From NCBI GenBank assembly GCA_031267055.1, contig JAIRZV010000033.1, positions 1-55,238 of the forward strand: DNA of 55,238 nt. Reading direction: 5' to 3'. A program made the position numbers and the translations under genes. Source of the DNA: Candidatus Margulisiibacteriota bacterium. Its GTDB lineage: Bacteria > Margulisbacteria > Termititenacia > Termititenacales > Termititenacaceae. The number at the start of each line of letters is the position of its first letter. Within the stretch, counting starts at the first letter, position 1. Shown piece by piece: positions 1 through 7,700 of the stretch. The notes under the pieces were generated by a model. It ran no database searches. It worked only from the letters and a program-made list of their open reading frames with translations, and was not told where the DNA came from.

Positions 1-29
1 GGTCGTATGTTCGATTCATACCGGGCGCG
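1..29 (+). tRNA. 3' end of a tRNA, possibly tRNA-Arg (truncated by window edge)
   Basis: Positions 5-21 form a T-arm: 5-bp stem GTATG/CATAC around the loop TTCGATT. Positions 22-28 (CGGGCGC) would be the 3' strand of the acceptor stem, with G29 as discriminator. No CCA is encoded after it. The anticodon lies outside the window. The implied 5' acceptor strand GCGCCCG and the G discriminator would suit a tRNA-Arg, but that identity is only inferred. Confidence 0.6.
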
Positions 30-41
30 CATTAATATTGT

Positions 42-118
42 GGTGGGCGTAGCTCAGTTGGTAGAGCGTCAGATTGTGGTTCTGAATGCCGCCGGTTCAA
101 GCCCGGTCGCTCACCCCA
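42..118 (+). tRNA. tRNA-His (GTG)
   Basis: A complete cloverleaf is visible. The acceptor stem GTGGGCG (43-49) pairs with CGCTCAC (108-114). The anticodon stem TCAGA/TCTGA encloses the loop TTGTGGT, with anticodon GTG at 76-78. The T-loop is TTCAAGC. G42 is in the extra G-1 position typical of tRNA-His and faces discriminator C115. The terminal CCA (116-118) is encoded. It follows the truncated tRNA by about 12 bases, so the two probably belong to one tRNA cluster. Confidence 0.95.
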
Positions 119-133
119 AGAATAAATCAATAT

Positions 134-334
134 TCAGTGTTTTTGCTCGTATTCAGTAGCCAAGTTATGTATTTCGTCTATAGTTTTGTCCTGCCATAGA
201 CCGCGCCGCCATTCAGTGTAATCGAAGTTATCGGTTTTTATCAGAGTGATGAAACGTTCAGTGTCTACTTCTCCGAGTTTATGCAACAATACATCCATAG
301 CCTCTACTCTCAAGGCTGTTTCCGATCTGCCCAT
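134..334 (-). CDS. small protein paired with a PIN-domain gene (antitoxin candidate)
   Basis: A 66-residue, charged, cytoplasmic-type protein without membrane segments. It begins MGRSETALRVEAMDVLL, resembling short conserved hypothetical proteins found next to PIN-domain genes; the family name is not certain to me. Its ATG overlaps the PIN gene stop codon by one base (TAATG), and a GGAG ribosome site lies just upstream inside that gene, so the two are translationally coupled. The likely role is a VapB-type partner that neutralises the PIN nuclease. No recognisable AbrB, RHH or Phd DNA-binding motif can be read with confidence. The order toxin-then-partner is the reverse of most vapBC operons. 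Confidence 0.65.
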   Translation of the reverse strand: MGRSETALRVEAMDVLLHKLGEVDTERFITLIKTDNFDYTEWRRGLWQDKTIDEIHNLATEYEQKH

Positions 335-759
335 TACTCCACCTCTCTTACAAAATCAACAGGATTAATTAATTTAATCCCGTCAATTTTCTTTTTCAAC
401 AGTTTTAAATCAGTTGTAATAAAATAATTACACTTGCTGTGCAAAGCACAGGCAACGTGCAAAGCATCTTTAGACATTATACCCAGTTTTTCGATATTTT
501 TACCTGCTTGTAAAATGCTTGGTGAAGATTTGCAATAATGCTCGGCAATAGTTTTCCATGCTTGAATAGCGTTTTGTTTTTCCTCATATGGATTGTTGCT
601 GTTTTCGTAGTCCAACATGTAAGACCAAACAAGTTCATAAATATTTTGCCGTACAGCGCTCTGAATATGCAATTTTGCGATTGTCTCAAGTTGGATTTTC
701 ATTTGGCTTTGATCATCGAAAGGTCTATTGTAACAACAAATATCCAAATATATTTTCAT
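334..759 (-). CDS. PIN-domain protein (VapC-like toxin candidate)
   Basis: A 141-residue protein beginning MKIYLDICCYNRPFDD. The first acidic residue of a PIN nuclease is seen in YLDICCYNR, and the second half carries SKDALHVACALHSKCNYFITTDLKLLKK, matching the PIN pattern (D..H..A...... FITTD) that supplies the metal-binding acidic residues. Such proteins act as Mg-dependent ribonucleases, often cutting tRNA or rRNA in toxin-antitoxin pairs. I chose the start at 759 rather than the longer frame to 810 because a TGTTATAAT promoter box ends six bases before this ATG and the N-terminus then begins directly with the PIN core. It is coupled to the 66-residue gene downstream. Confidence 0.75.
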   Translation of the reverse strand: MKIYLDICCYNRPFDDQSQMKIQLETIAKLHIQSAVRQNIYELVWSYMLDYENSNNPYEEKQNAIQAWKTIAEHYCKSSPSILQAGKNIEKLGIMSKDALHVACALHSKCNYFITTDLKLLKKKIDGIKLINPVDFVREVE

Positions 760-765
760 GTGTGA

Positions 766-774
766 ATTATAACA
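766..774 (-). promoter_or_regulatory. extended -10 promoter of the PIN gene
   Basis: On the minus strand the sequence TGTTATAAT is a perfect extended -10 box. Only six bases separate it from the ATG at 759, so transcription should begin at or within a base or two of the start codon (leaderless mRNA). No convincing -35 box is visible. Confidence 0.6.
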
Positions 775-811
775 TAGCAAAAAAATTGTTTGACTGATGA
801 CTGATGTCAAT

Positions 812-1465
812 TCATATTATTTTAAATATTTGTCTTCTCAAATCACGTATCCCGCACACCCAGTCCGCGCCGGCTTGTTTTAGATAGCTTTCCGGCAGAC
901 TGGTGGTGACGGCCAGACAGCGCATTTGCGCGGCTTTGGCGGAGCGAATGCCCAGCGGCGCGTTTTCGATGACCAGACACTCCGCCGGCCGGAGCGCCAA
1001 TTTTTCCGCGGCGGCCAAATACGGCTCGGGATGCGGTTTGCTGTGCGTGACCATATCACCGCCGACTACGCAGTCAAATAATTTGAGCAGCGGTCTGGAG
1101 ATCAGCCGGGGCATATCGCCGCTCGGCGTGCCGCTGACCAGACCGAGCTGATATTTTTGGGCTTTCAATTCGCGGAGCAGTTCCGGTATGCCGGGCATGA
1201 TGTGCCGCCGGAATATTTTGTGGAATAATTTTTGGCGGTAATTAAAAATTTTCCGCTGAAAGGCCAGGTCGCTGGGCAAACCGTTTTGGGTCAAATAATG
1301 CTTGAGCGTGATTTCCCATTTTTCGCCCTCATGCTCGTAAATATCCTGCGTGCTGACCGTGATGCCGTATTTTTTGAGCGCCTCGTACCAGGCGAAAAAA
1401 TGATAAGGCATGGAGTCGACGATGACGCCGTCCATGTCAAAAAGCAACGCGCGAATTTTTGACAT
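812..1465 (-). CDS. HAD-family phosphatase, beta-phosphoglucomutase-like
   Basis: A 217-residue soluble enzyme of the haloacid dehalogenase superfamily, subfamily IA. Motif I is DMDGV near residue 10 (nucleophile Asp and acid/base Asp). Motif II is SGTPSG around residue 110. The lysine motif is KPHPEPYL, and motif III/IV lies in CLVIENAPLGIRSAKAA. The helical cap between motif I and II fits phosphosugar mutase or phosphatase members. Likely substrates are phosphorylated sugars, but the exact one cannot be read from sequence. It is divergent from coaE and their promoters overlap in the 29-base gap. A TAGACT -10 box ends seven bases before its ATG. Confidence 0.85.
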   Translation of the reverse strand: MSKIRALLFDMDGVIVDSMPYHFFAWYEALKKYGITVSTQDIYEHEGEKWEITLKHYLTQNGLPSDLAFQRKIFNYRQKLFHKIFRRHIMPGIPELLRELKAQKYQLGLVSGTPSGDMPRLISRPLLKLFDCVVGGDMVTHSKPHPEPYLAAAEKLALRPAECLVIENAPLGIRSAKAAQMRCLAVTTSLPESYLKQAGADWVCGIRDLRRQIFKII

Positions 1466-1487
1466 GGCTGGCAGTCTAGCATATATT
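1459..1487 (+). promoter_or_regulatory. coaE promoter, predicted leaderless
   Basis: TTGACA at 1459-1464 and TATATT at 1482-1487 are separated by exactly 17 bases. The -10 box ends seven bases before the coaE ATG, so the transcript should start at about the A of the ATG. The -35 box overlaps the start codon of the divergent HAD gene. Confidence 0.75.
1473..1481 (-). promoter_or_regulatory. extended -10 promoter of the HAD gene
   Basis: Minus-strand TGCTAGACT, with a 7-base gap to the ATG at 1465. It lies inside the spacer of the coaE promoter, so RNA polymerase binding to the two promoters should be mutually exclusive. Confidence 0.5.
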
Positions 1488-1494
1488 TGAGGCT

Positions 1495-2031
1495 ATGATC
1501 ATCGGTGTCACGGGCATTATTGGCAGCGGCAAGTCCGAAGCGGCGCGTCTGCTGGCGCGGCGTTTTGCCGCGGAATACATCGAGGTGGATGCGGTCGGAC
1601 ATCGCGTGCTGGCCGAGAACAAATTTGTGCGCTGTGGCTTGCGCTTGCTTTTTGGCTCGACGGAGCGGCAGGACATAGCCGGGCAAGTTTTCAAATCTCC
1701 GTTTAAACTTTGGCTTCTAAATGTGCTGACACATCCTTTTATGCGGCGGATTATCCGGCGGCAGATCCGCGCGCGGCAAGAGCATTTCATTATTGACGCG
1801 GCGCTGCTTTATCAAATGGGTCTGGCCAAATACTGCGACAAGGTGCTTTTTATCGACGCGCCGGAAAATTTGCTCTACGAGCGGCTGACGGCCAGAGGGC
1901 TGACCGCCGGTCAGGTCTGGCGGCGGCTGGCGGCCAATCAAAAAGTCTACATATATAAGAAGCGCGCGCACAAACTCATCGTCAACGATGGCTCACTGGC
2001 CGCCCTGCAAAAAAACATAGAAAATTTTTAA
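1495..2031 (+). CDS. coaE: dephospho-CoA kinase
   Basis: A 178-residue cytoplasmic kinase that phosphorylates the 3'-OH of the ribose of dephospho-CoA, the last step of coenzyme A synthesis. The N-terminus MIIGVTGIIGSGKS carries the P-loop (GIIGSGKS). The conserved EVDAVGHRVL segment follows, matching the usual DAD..H.L motif with the catalytic Asp. Later come the lid-like DAPENLLYERLTARG segment and the C-terminal IVNDGSLAALQKNI typical of the family. It is slightly shorter than the usual ~200 residues but complete. There is no real leader: the promoter's -10 box lies seven bases upstream of the ATG. Confidence 0.92.
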   Translation: MIIGVTGIIGSGKSEAARLLARRFAAEYIEVDAVGHRVLAENKFVRCGLRLLFGSTERQDIAGQVFKSPFKLWLLNVLTHPFMRRIIRRQIRARQEHFIIDAALLYQMGLAKYCDKVLFIDAPENLLYERLTARGLTAGQVWRRLAANQKVYIYKKRAHKLIVNDGSLAALQKNIENF

Positions 2032-2063
2032 AGATAAATTTTACAATTATGGAACGACCGACA

Positions 2064-2110
2064 GCGGCCTCAAGCCGCGGAGGAAGTGCCTGTCGCATTG
2101 GCGACAGGCA
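2064..2110 (+). other. two hairpins in the leader upstream of the 2157 gene
   Basis: The first hairpin is GCGGC (2064-2068) with GCCGC (2074-2078). The second is a perfect 10-bp stem, TGCCTGTCGC (2087-2096) with GCGACAGGCA (2101-2110), around the loop ATTG. No T-run follows, so a classic intrinsic terminator is unlikely. They lie between coaE and the next gene's ribosome site and could be a processing site, a weak terminator or a leader regulator. Confidence 0.4.
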
Positions 2111-2156
2111 TATATTTCCCGAAACTGGGTATAGGTTTGGACAAGAGAGGTGTTTT

Positions 2157-2930
2157 ATGGCTGGCGGTACTATAGAAGACAGCGTTATTGCCAAATTAAA
2201 ACTTGATGAATTGCAGCCCGAGGAAAAACCGGCGGCTTTGCTGGCTTATTTTAATTCCGTCATTACCGGCAAGATCCGCACTAGTCCGATCGAGTTGAAA
2301 GCCGTGCTCGGGCTGCTCTGTACTTACAAAGACCTGGACAAAAAAAGAGAGGCGGTCGCTTATCTCAACACGCATCAAATCTCGATCGAGCATTTTTTCA
2401 GCGACAATATGCAGCGTTTTGACCGCTTTGAATTCAAGCCGTATTTTCTGCGGCTCAAAGGCATCGAGCCCGGCCGCGAGTTTGCCGTGCCGGTCAATGC
2501 GCGGCGCAATTTTGAGAATATTCAGCCGCTAAACACCAAGCTGTACAAAGACCTGCTGGAAAGCGATCAGCAGACGCTGCAGCTCAAAAAAGCCGCGTTG
2601 CAAAAAATCGACCTGCAGGCTATTGCCGCGCGCCGCGTCGAAGAGAGCCGCAAGATCACTGATGCGCTCAATCAGCTCCGGCTGCGCGTAGACAAAGACT
2701 TGCAGTCCGGCGCCGCGACCAAAGAGCAGGTTTTGACCAAACTGCGTTTTGTCGAAGAGCTTTATTTGCCGGAATTGCAGCTGCGCCACAATGAGCCGGC
2801 TTTGCAAAAATTGGCCGAAATGCTTTTTGCCGGTGCGGAGCAGACAGTAGTTGACGAAGTGTTCGGCTCTTTGAAAATGCCGCAAAAACAACGCGAGGCT
2901 TTTTGCGAGACGCTGGCCAAGAAAATTTAG
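2157..2930 (+). CDS. hypothetical cytoplasmic protein, mostly helical
   Basis: A 257-residue protein that I do not recognise. It begins MAGGTIEDSVIAKLKLDELQ. It has no signal peptide or membrane segment, is rich in Leu, Ala, Lys, Glu and Gln, and is predicted to be largely alpha-helical with a probable coiled coil between about residues 130 and 200. The start at 2157 is preferred over the longer frame from 2049 because GAGAGG sits at a proper distance before it and the extra 36 residues would translate the leader hairpins. It is followed after 12 bases by the 2943 gene, which has its own AAGGAG site, so the two form an operon directly upstream of the giant surface-protein gene. A joint function is possible but unproven. 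Confidence 0.7.
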   Translation: MAGGTIEDSVIAKLKLDELQPEEKPAALLAYFNSVITGKIRTSPIELKAVLGLLCTYKDLDKKREAVAYLNTHQISIEHFFSDNMQRFDRFEFKPYFLRLKGIEPGREFAVPVNARRNFENIQPLNTKLYKDLLESDQQTLQLKKAALQKIDLQAIAARRVEESRKITDALNQLRLRVDKDLQSGAATKEQVLTKLRFVEELYLPELQLRHNEPALQKLAEMLFAGAEQTVVDEVFGSLKMPQKQREAFCETLAKKI

Positions 2931-2942
2931 AAAAGGAGAATC

Positions 2943-4559
2943 ATGCCGCAAGGTGAAGTAATTGAGGATTTTTTCACCAGCGCAGCTGGCGCGAAGGCGA
3001 ACAGCGCAGCTGGCGCGAAAGCGGGCAGCGCAGCTGGCGCGAAAGCAGGTGGCGCAGCTGGCGCGAAAGCAGGTGGCGCGGCGGATGGCGAAGCTCCGGC
3101 AGACGGCACGATTCCCGTGCTGCCCAAAGATTTACTGCCGCCGGTCAGCAACACTGCGGCCGCGGTGCTCGATACCGGCGCTTTTTTTGCCAATACCGCG
3201 GAAGAATTGCGCCAGCACAAATCAACGCGCGCGGCGCATCAGCGTTTGGGGCGCAAGTCCGGCGAATTGGCGCGGACGATTTTCGGCGAGTTTGTCGACA
3301 GTCGCGACGCGGCACAGACGCGCCGCGCCGCGCGCCACACGTATCTATTACTGCGGCAGGGCGGCCTCAAAGAAGCGGCCGCTCAATTCAAAATCATGCC
3401 GGATGATCTGCAGGAGGAAATTTTTTTTATTTTGCTCGACGCGGAGTCCGGTTATGACTTGCGGCCGCTGCGCGCAGCTCTGGGGCAGCTGGCACGCGGC
3501 GCGCGGATCTCGACGGAGCTGAAAACACGCGCGGCGGAAATTTTAAAAGACGGCAAACAGGGTTATTTGGCCGAATTGACGGCCAGTCTCCGCGGCTCGC
3601 TGCGCGCTGTCGCCGAACAGCTCGACAATGTTTCTTTGCCGTCCACCAGGCCGGAATTCAAAAAAATGGAAAAAGATATTTACCGCCTCAAAGACGCCGC
3701 GCTGAACGCCGCTTATGCCGCGCTGGACGAACGCTTCGCCGCTTTTTCCGGCCTGATCGCGGAAAATCAAAAATTATTTCTGGAGCGGCAGATCGGCTTG
3801 AAAGAATTTGCCTTTTATTTGGATGCCGCGGCGCTCGCGCTGGACAATGTTTGTGATGATTTTTATGCGCGACTGTCCGCTTCCAATACGACGCGCGGCG
3901 CGGATTTTAGTTTGCTGAAAGACGCTGTGCTGGCCGAGCAAGCCAAAAGATATTCCGCTCTGGCCGCGTTGCTGCGGCGAGAATACGAGCAAAGTGGCGG
4001 CACACTGGTGCTTAAATTAAAATCCGACGCTTATTTTTTGGTCAATGCCGCGCTGAGCAGTTTGGATGCCGTGCCTTTGAGCGTCTTGTTTTGCGATCTG
4101 GAAGCGGAGGCCGCGCCGCTGAATATTCCGGCTGATCTGAATTTTTTGGACGGCTGCTATGAGTACAGCAGCCGGTACAAAAGCGGCACGGCGATCGCTT
4201 TTGATGTGATCGTCAAGCTGATCCGGCAGGACGCCCGAGCGGTCAGCCAGTGGGACAAAACTAAAATTGACGAGCTGCGCAGGCTGGCAGAGTTTTACGC
4301 GCAGGCCAGAACCGCGTTGCAGGATTTTGCCAAAAAACTGGAAAACAGCAGAGAGATCAAAAAGATGGATCTGGCGCAACTGCTTATTAATATGGGCGCG
4401 CGTTTTTTGCAGGACCTCGGCAAGGCGCTAAAAAGTTTAAATAAAAACGCGGCTGTGCAGGAGACGCTGGCGCAATATCGTTTTCTGCTGGAAGACACAC
4501 GCTGGTTGCAAAATATCGGTTTGTTTTGTCAGTATTCCTTAACACATACACGGCATTGA
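2943..4559 (+). CDS. hypothetical protein with N-terminal Ala-Gly repeat and long helical body
   Basis: A 538-residue protein that I do not recognise. After a short acidic start (MPQGEVIEDFFTSA) come four perfect or near-perfect eight-residue repeats of the type SAAGAKAG (about residues 13-44), an unstructured linker, then about 450 residues rich in Ala, Leu, Arg and Glu that look alpha-helical. No signal peptide or membrane segment is visible, so it is probably cytoplasmic. AAGGAG precedes the ATG. It is the second gene of the operon beginning at 2157, and its stop codon (4557-4559) overlaps the -35 box of the next gene's promoter. Confidence 0.75.
   Translation: MPQGEVIEDFFTSAAGAKANSAAGAKAGSAAGAKAGGAAGAKAGGAADGEAPADGTIPVLPKDLLPPVSNTAAAVLDTGAFFANTAEELRQHKSTRAAHQRLGRKSGELARTIFGEFVDSRDAAQTRRAARHTYLLLRQGGLKEAAAQFKIMPDDLQEEIFFILLDAESGYDLRPLRAALGQLARGARISTELKTRAAEILKDGKQGYLAELTASLRGSLRAVAEQLDNVSLPSTRPEFKKMEKDIYRLKDAALNAAYAALDERFAAFSGLIAENQKLFLERQIGLKEFAFYLDAAALALDNVCDDFYARLSASNTTRGADFSLLKDAVLAEQAKRYSALAALLRREYEQSGGTLVLKLKSDAYFLVNAALSSLDAVPLSVLFCDLEAEAAPLNIPADLNFLDGCYEYSSRYKSGTAIAFDVIVKLIRQDARAVSQWDKTKIDELRRLAEFYAQARTALQDFAKKLENSREIKKMDLAQLLINMGARFLQDLGKALKSLNKNAAVQETLAQYRFLLEDTRWLQNIGLFCQYSLTHTRH
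2979..3074 (+). repeat. four tandem 24-bp repeats inside the 2943 gene
   Basis: Units lie at 2979-3002, 3003-3026, 3027-3050 and 3051-3074. Each encodes S/G-A-A-G-A-K-A-G/N in the gene's frame. Units 2-4 are almost identical at DNA level, which suggests recent expansion. Changes in copy number would stay in frame. Confidence 0.9.
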
Positions 4560-4584
4560 CATTTTTTTGTGTTTTTAATAATAT
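4556..4584 (+). promoter_or_regulatory. near-consensus sigma-70 promoter of the giant surface-protein gene
   Basis: TTGACA (4556-4561) and TAATAT (4579-4584) are separated by exactly 17 bases. The predicted start site is near 4591, giving a leader of about 128 bases before the ATG at 4719. The -35 box overlaps the stop codon of the upstream gene, so the giant gene has its own strong promoter. Confidence 0.75.
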
Positions 4585-4718
4585 GAAATATAAACTGCCT
4601 ATGACTGTTAAGTAAGAATTAAGGGGAAAATCCATACAACAAAAAAAATCGATACATTTTTTGCATATTTGCCGTCGATAAGTGTCTGTATATAGAAACT
4701 ATGCGGGGGAAACTGTCC

Positions 4719-7700
4719 ATGCTAAATAAAATAAAAACGCTGTTCGGCGCATGTGTTTTTCTGCTGGGGATAACAGCGTTTCTGTCGGCCGCCGGTTCTT
4801 ATCTGGAGACGGAAAACAATCTCTACGATATTCCAATAATGACACAAGAAGGTAATCCTACTGTCGACACCAAATTGACGATCGGCAAGCATGTTTTTTC
4901 CGGAGCTATTAAGCAGGGCAGTAATAATCCTTTTTTAAACAATAGCGGTGGCAACCATAGGGTCTATACACCAGCCGCCTATAACGTGATGTCCACTGAT
5001 TCAAACAAGAATTACATTATACCTAGTGGCGAAAACTATATTCATGGTAGTGGCCAGGGCGAACAGCGTTATGAGATGAGGAGACCGAATTATTCTACTT
5101 CCGAAAAATTGCTGCCCGGTTTTCCCGCCATGGCGAAAAATATGGTTGCGAAAAAAGATGACAGCATCTTTGATGTTTACCCGGGCACGGCCAATATTAT
5201 CAATCACACAGACTTTAAAATTTCTTTCAAAATATACGCTACGCTTACAGTAACTGATAACGGTAATCTATCAGATTTTCAGCCGGGTAATACAAATAAA
5301 TATGCATTTACAACGCCGTATATGAACCTGGCGAGTTTGAACGTTATCATCCAGGAGACGCCTCCGGGTAATAGCACCACAAGCACTAATGTATGGACTT
5401 TTGACAAAATTATGAGTGGAAACATCATCCTAAGAAGAGAAAAAACAAGGGTTAGTCTGGGTGGTTATACGGCAGATGCTGAGGTGTGGACTACTACACC
5501 TTTTGTTATTCCGGGACTCCGTGACAATCTGGCTTACGGTTTTGATTTTTTTAGAGAAGGCGAAATGGAGTCCGGAACAACGGTGTACTTTGAAGTTCAA
5601 GTTCCCCGGGCAGGAGATCCTAACAATTACAGCCAGTATTCGCATACATATATAACAGCAGGAGTGCCTTTTTTAGATAATATCGTTTCCAAAAATACGG
5701 AAACCGGAATGAGCGACGACATTAGTAATGAAGTTTTGCACTCGCAGCTCTACGGCTGGACAGCGGACGGTGGCAAAGATATCAATGGCGACGGTTTTCC
5801 GGATCTGATCGTCGGCGACCCGTATTATAAATACACCAATGCGAGCAACGGCAGCAAGCAAACCGGCCGTGTCTATGTTTATTTCGGCGGGCCGGACAAG
5901 ATCCTGGACAGCATCAAAGATCTGCCGTCGCCGGATATTATTATAGAGGATAGGCCGACCATCGCCGTCGGATCGCGCGACCGCGAATTTGGCTACAAAG
6001 TAAAACTGGCGGATATCAATAATGACGGTTTTGCCGATATCCTAGTCGGCCAGCCTTCTTATGCCACAGACTCGCTAAGTATCAATCAGGGACGCATCCT
6101 GATCTATTACGGCGGCAAATGGTCCAGAGACGGCAAGCCGCATATGAATATTACCGACAAGAACATGATCGTTAGTCCGTCGATCATTATTAATTCGGAT
6201 AAAGACATTCTATCCACCGGCGATCCTTACAGGGATCCTCTTTTTGGCGCGGTTTTTGATGTGGGCGACATTAACGGTGACGGTTATGCCGATATTGTAG
6301 CCAAGATCGGCAACGACGTCGATTATAAGAACAATTTTATCTACGTGATCTCCGGCCAGGAGATTTCCAGCGGGACGAATGCTGATCTATCGCGTCTGAC
6401 TAAACATGTTGACCTTAAAAATAATCTACAAAGGTCCTCTATTTATGCCGTAGCCGAATCCGAGGTGGCCATAATCGGCGACATGAACAAAGACGGGATC
6501 AATGATTTTGCGGTTTCTTATCCGCGGCTGGACGAGGGCTATTCCCAGAGTTACAGCGATGTGCGTGTGTTTTATGGCCGTAAAGGAGTTTTGGATCATG
6601 GCGGTAGCTATGGCTATACAAATCCCAATATTTTGCTGATGGATAAAAGCGAGAACAATGATTATTTCGGCATTTCTCTGGCTGGCGGCGATATCAACCG
6701 CGATGGCTGTGCGGATTTGATCATTGGCAAATTGACGACAAGTGCTGATAAGAACACCGGCAAAGTTGTGGTGTTGCTCGGTCAGGAGGGCGTTAACAAG
6801 GCTAATTATACTTACAATGGAGACGATCCCAATCAGACTTCCGGCGGTGTTTTCGCGATCAGCGATCCTCTGCAGCCTGATCCCGCCGCCAAAGAAACCG
6901 CTTCGCAGTTTGGTTTAAAAGTGGCGGTCGCGGATGTCAATAATGACAGTTATGACGATATCTTGATCGGCGCGCCGTATTATGGCGGGTCCGAGATAGG
7001 CGCGGTGTATCTGGTACTGGGTACGGGCATCGAGGCGACCCAGAAAATCCAGGATAATCATTTTCATAAATTTGTGATCACCGGTCGCGAAGCCCACGCG
7101 CATTATGGTATGACCATCGCTAATCTGGGTGATTTCAATCAGAACGGCTACAACGATATTTTGATCGGCGCGCCGGGGTTTTATGGCGACAGTTTTTTCC
7201 GCGGCTATCCAATGGCTAGCGGCGACAAAAATTACATGACGGAGCACAACATCGATATTTTTTCCAATACCAAAGGCATAGACAACGCGCTGCCGGGGAT
7301 TTTATTGGTCTCAGCCAATCCTCAAGACCAGGAGATCGCCTGGAATGAGAGTATCAATACTATAAATCTCGTCTTGTTTGACCGCGGCAAGGCCGGTCTG
7401 GAATTCAGCAGTATCCAGGTGGAGTTGTATGACCCCGCCACAGATCGTATCGTGGCTACGCTCCTAAATAGCGCCATGGAACGCGGTATCCCCAACGGTC
7501 AGTCGGAGCGGGGCAGTGACTATGATCTGAAAAGTTTATGGCTGTCTTCCGGCAACTATAATGATATAGGTATAGGCCTCCCGAGACATTTCGACGATTT
7601 TTATAGCTATTATTCTGGTGGAAATGGTTATAACGAACGTATAGCTTCAGAGACTATAGGCTCACAGATACTCTATCGCTACAATCAAACGCCGCGTTTT

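Noticed and set aside
2049..2156. 36-codon N-terminal extension of the 2157 gene
   Set aside because: It would translate two strong hairpins, lacks a ribosome site, and a proper site precedes the ATG at 2157.
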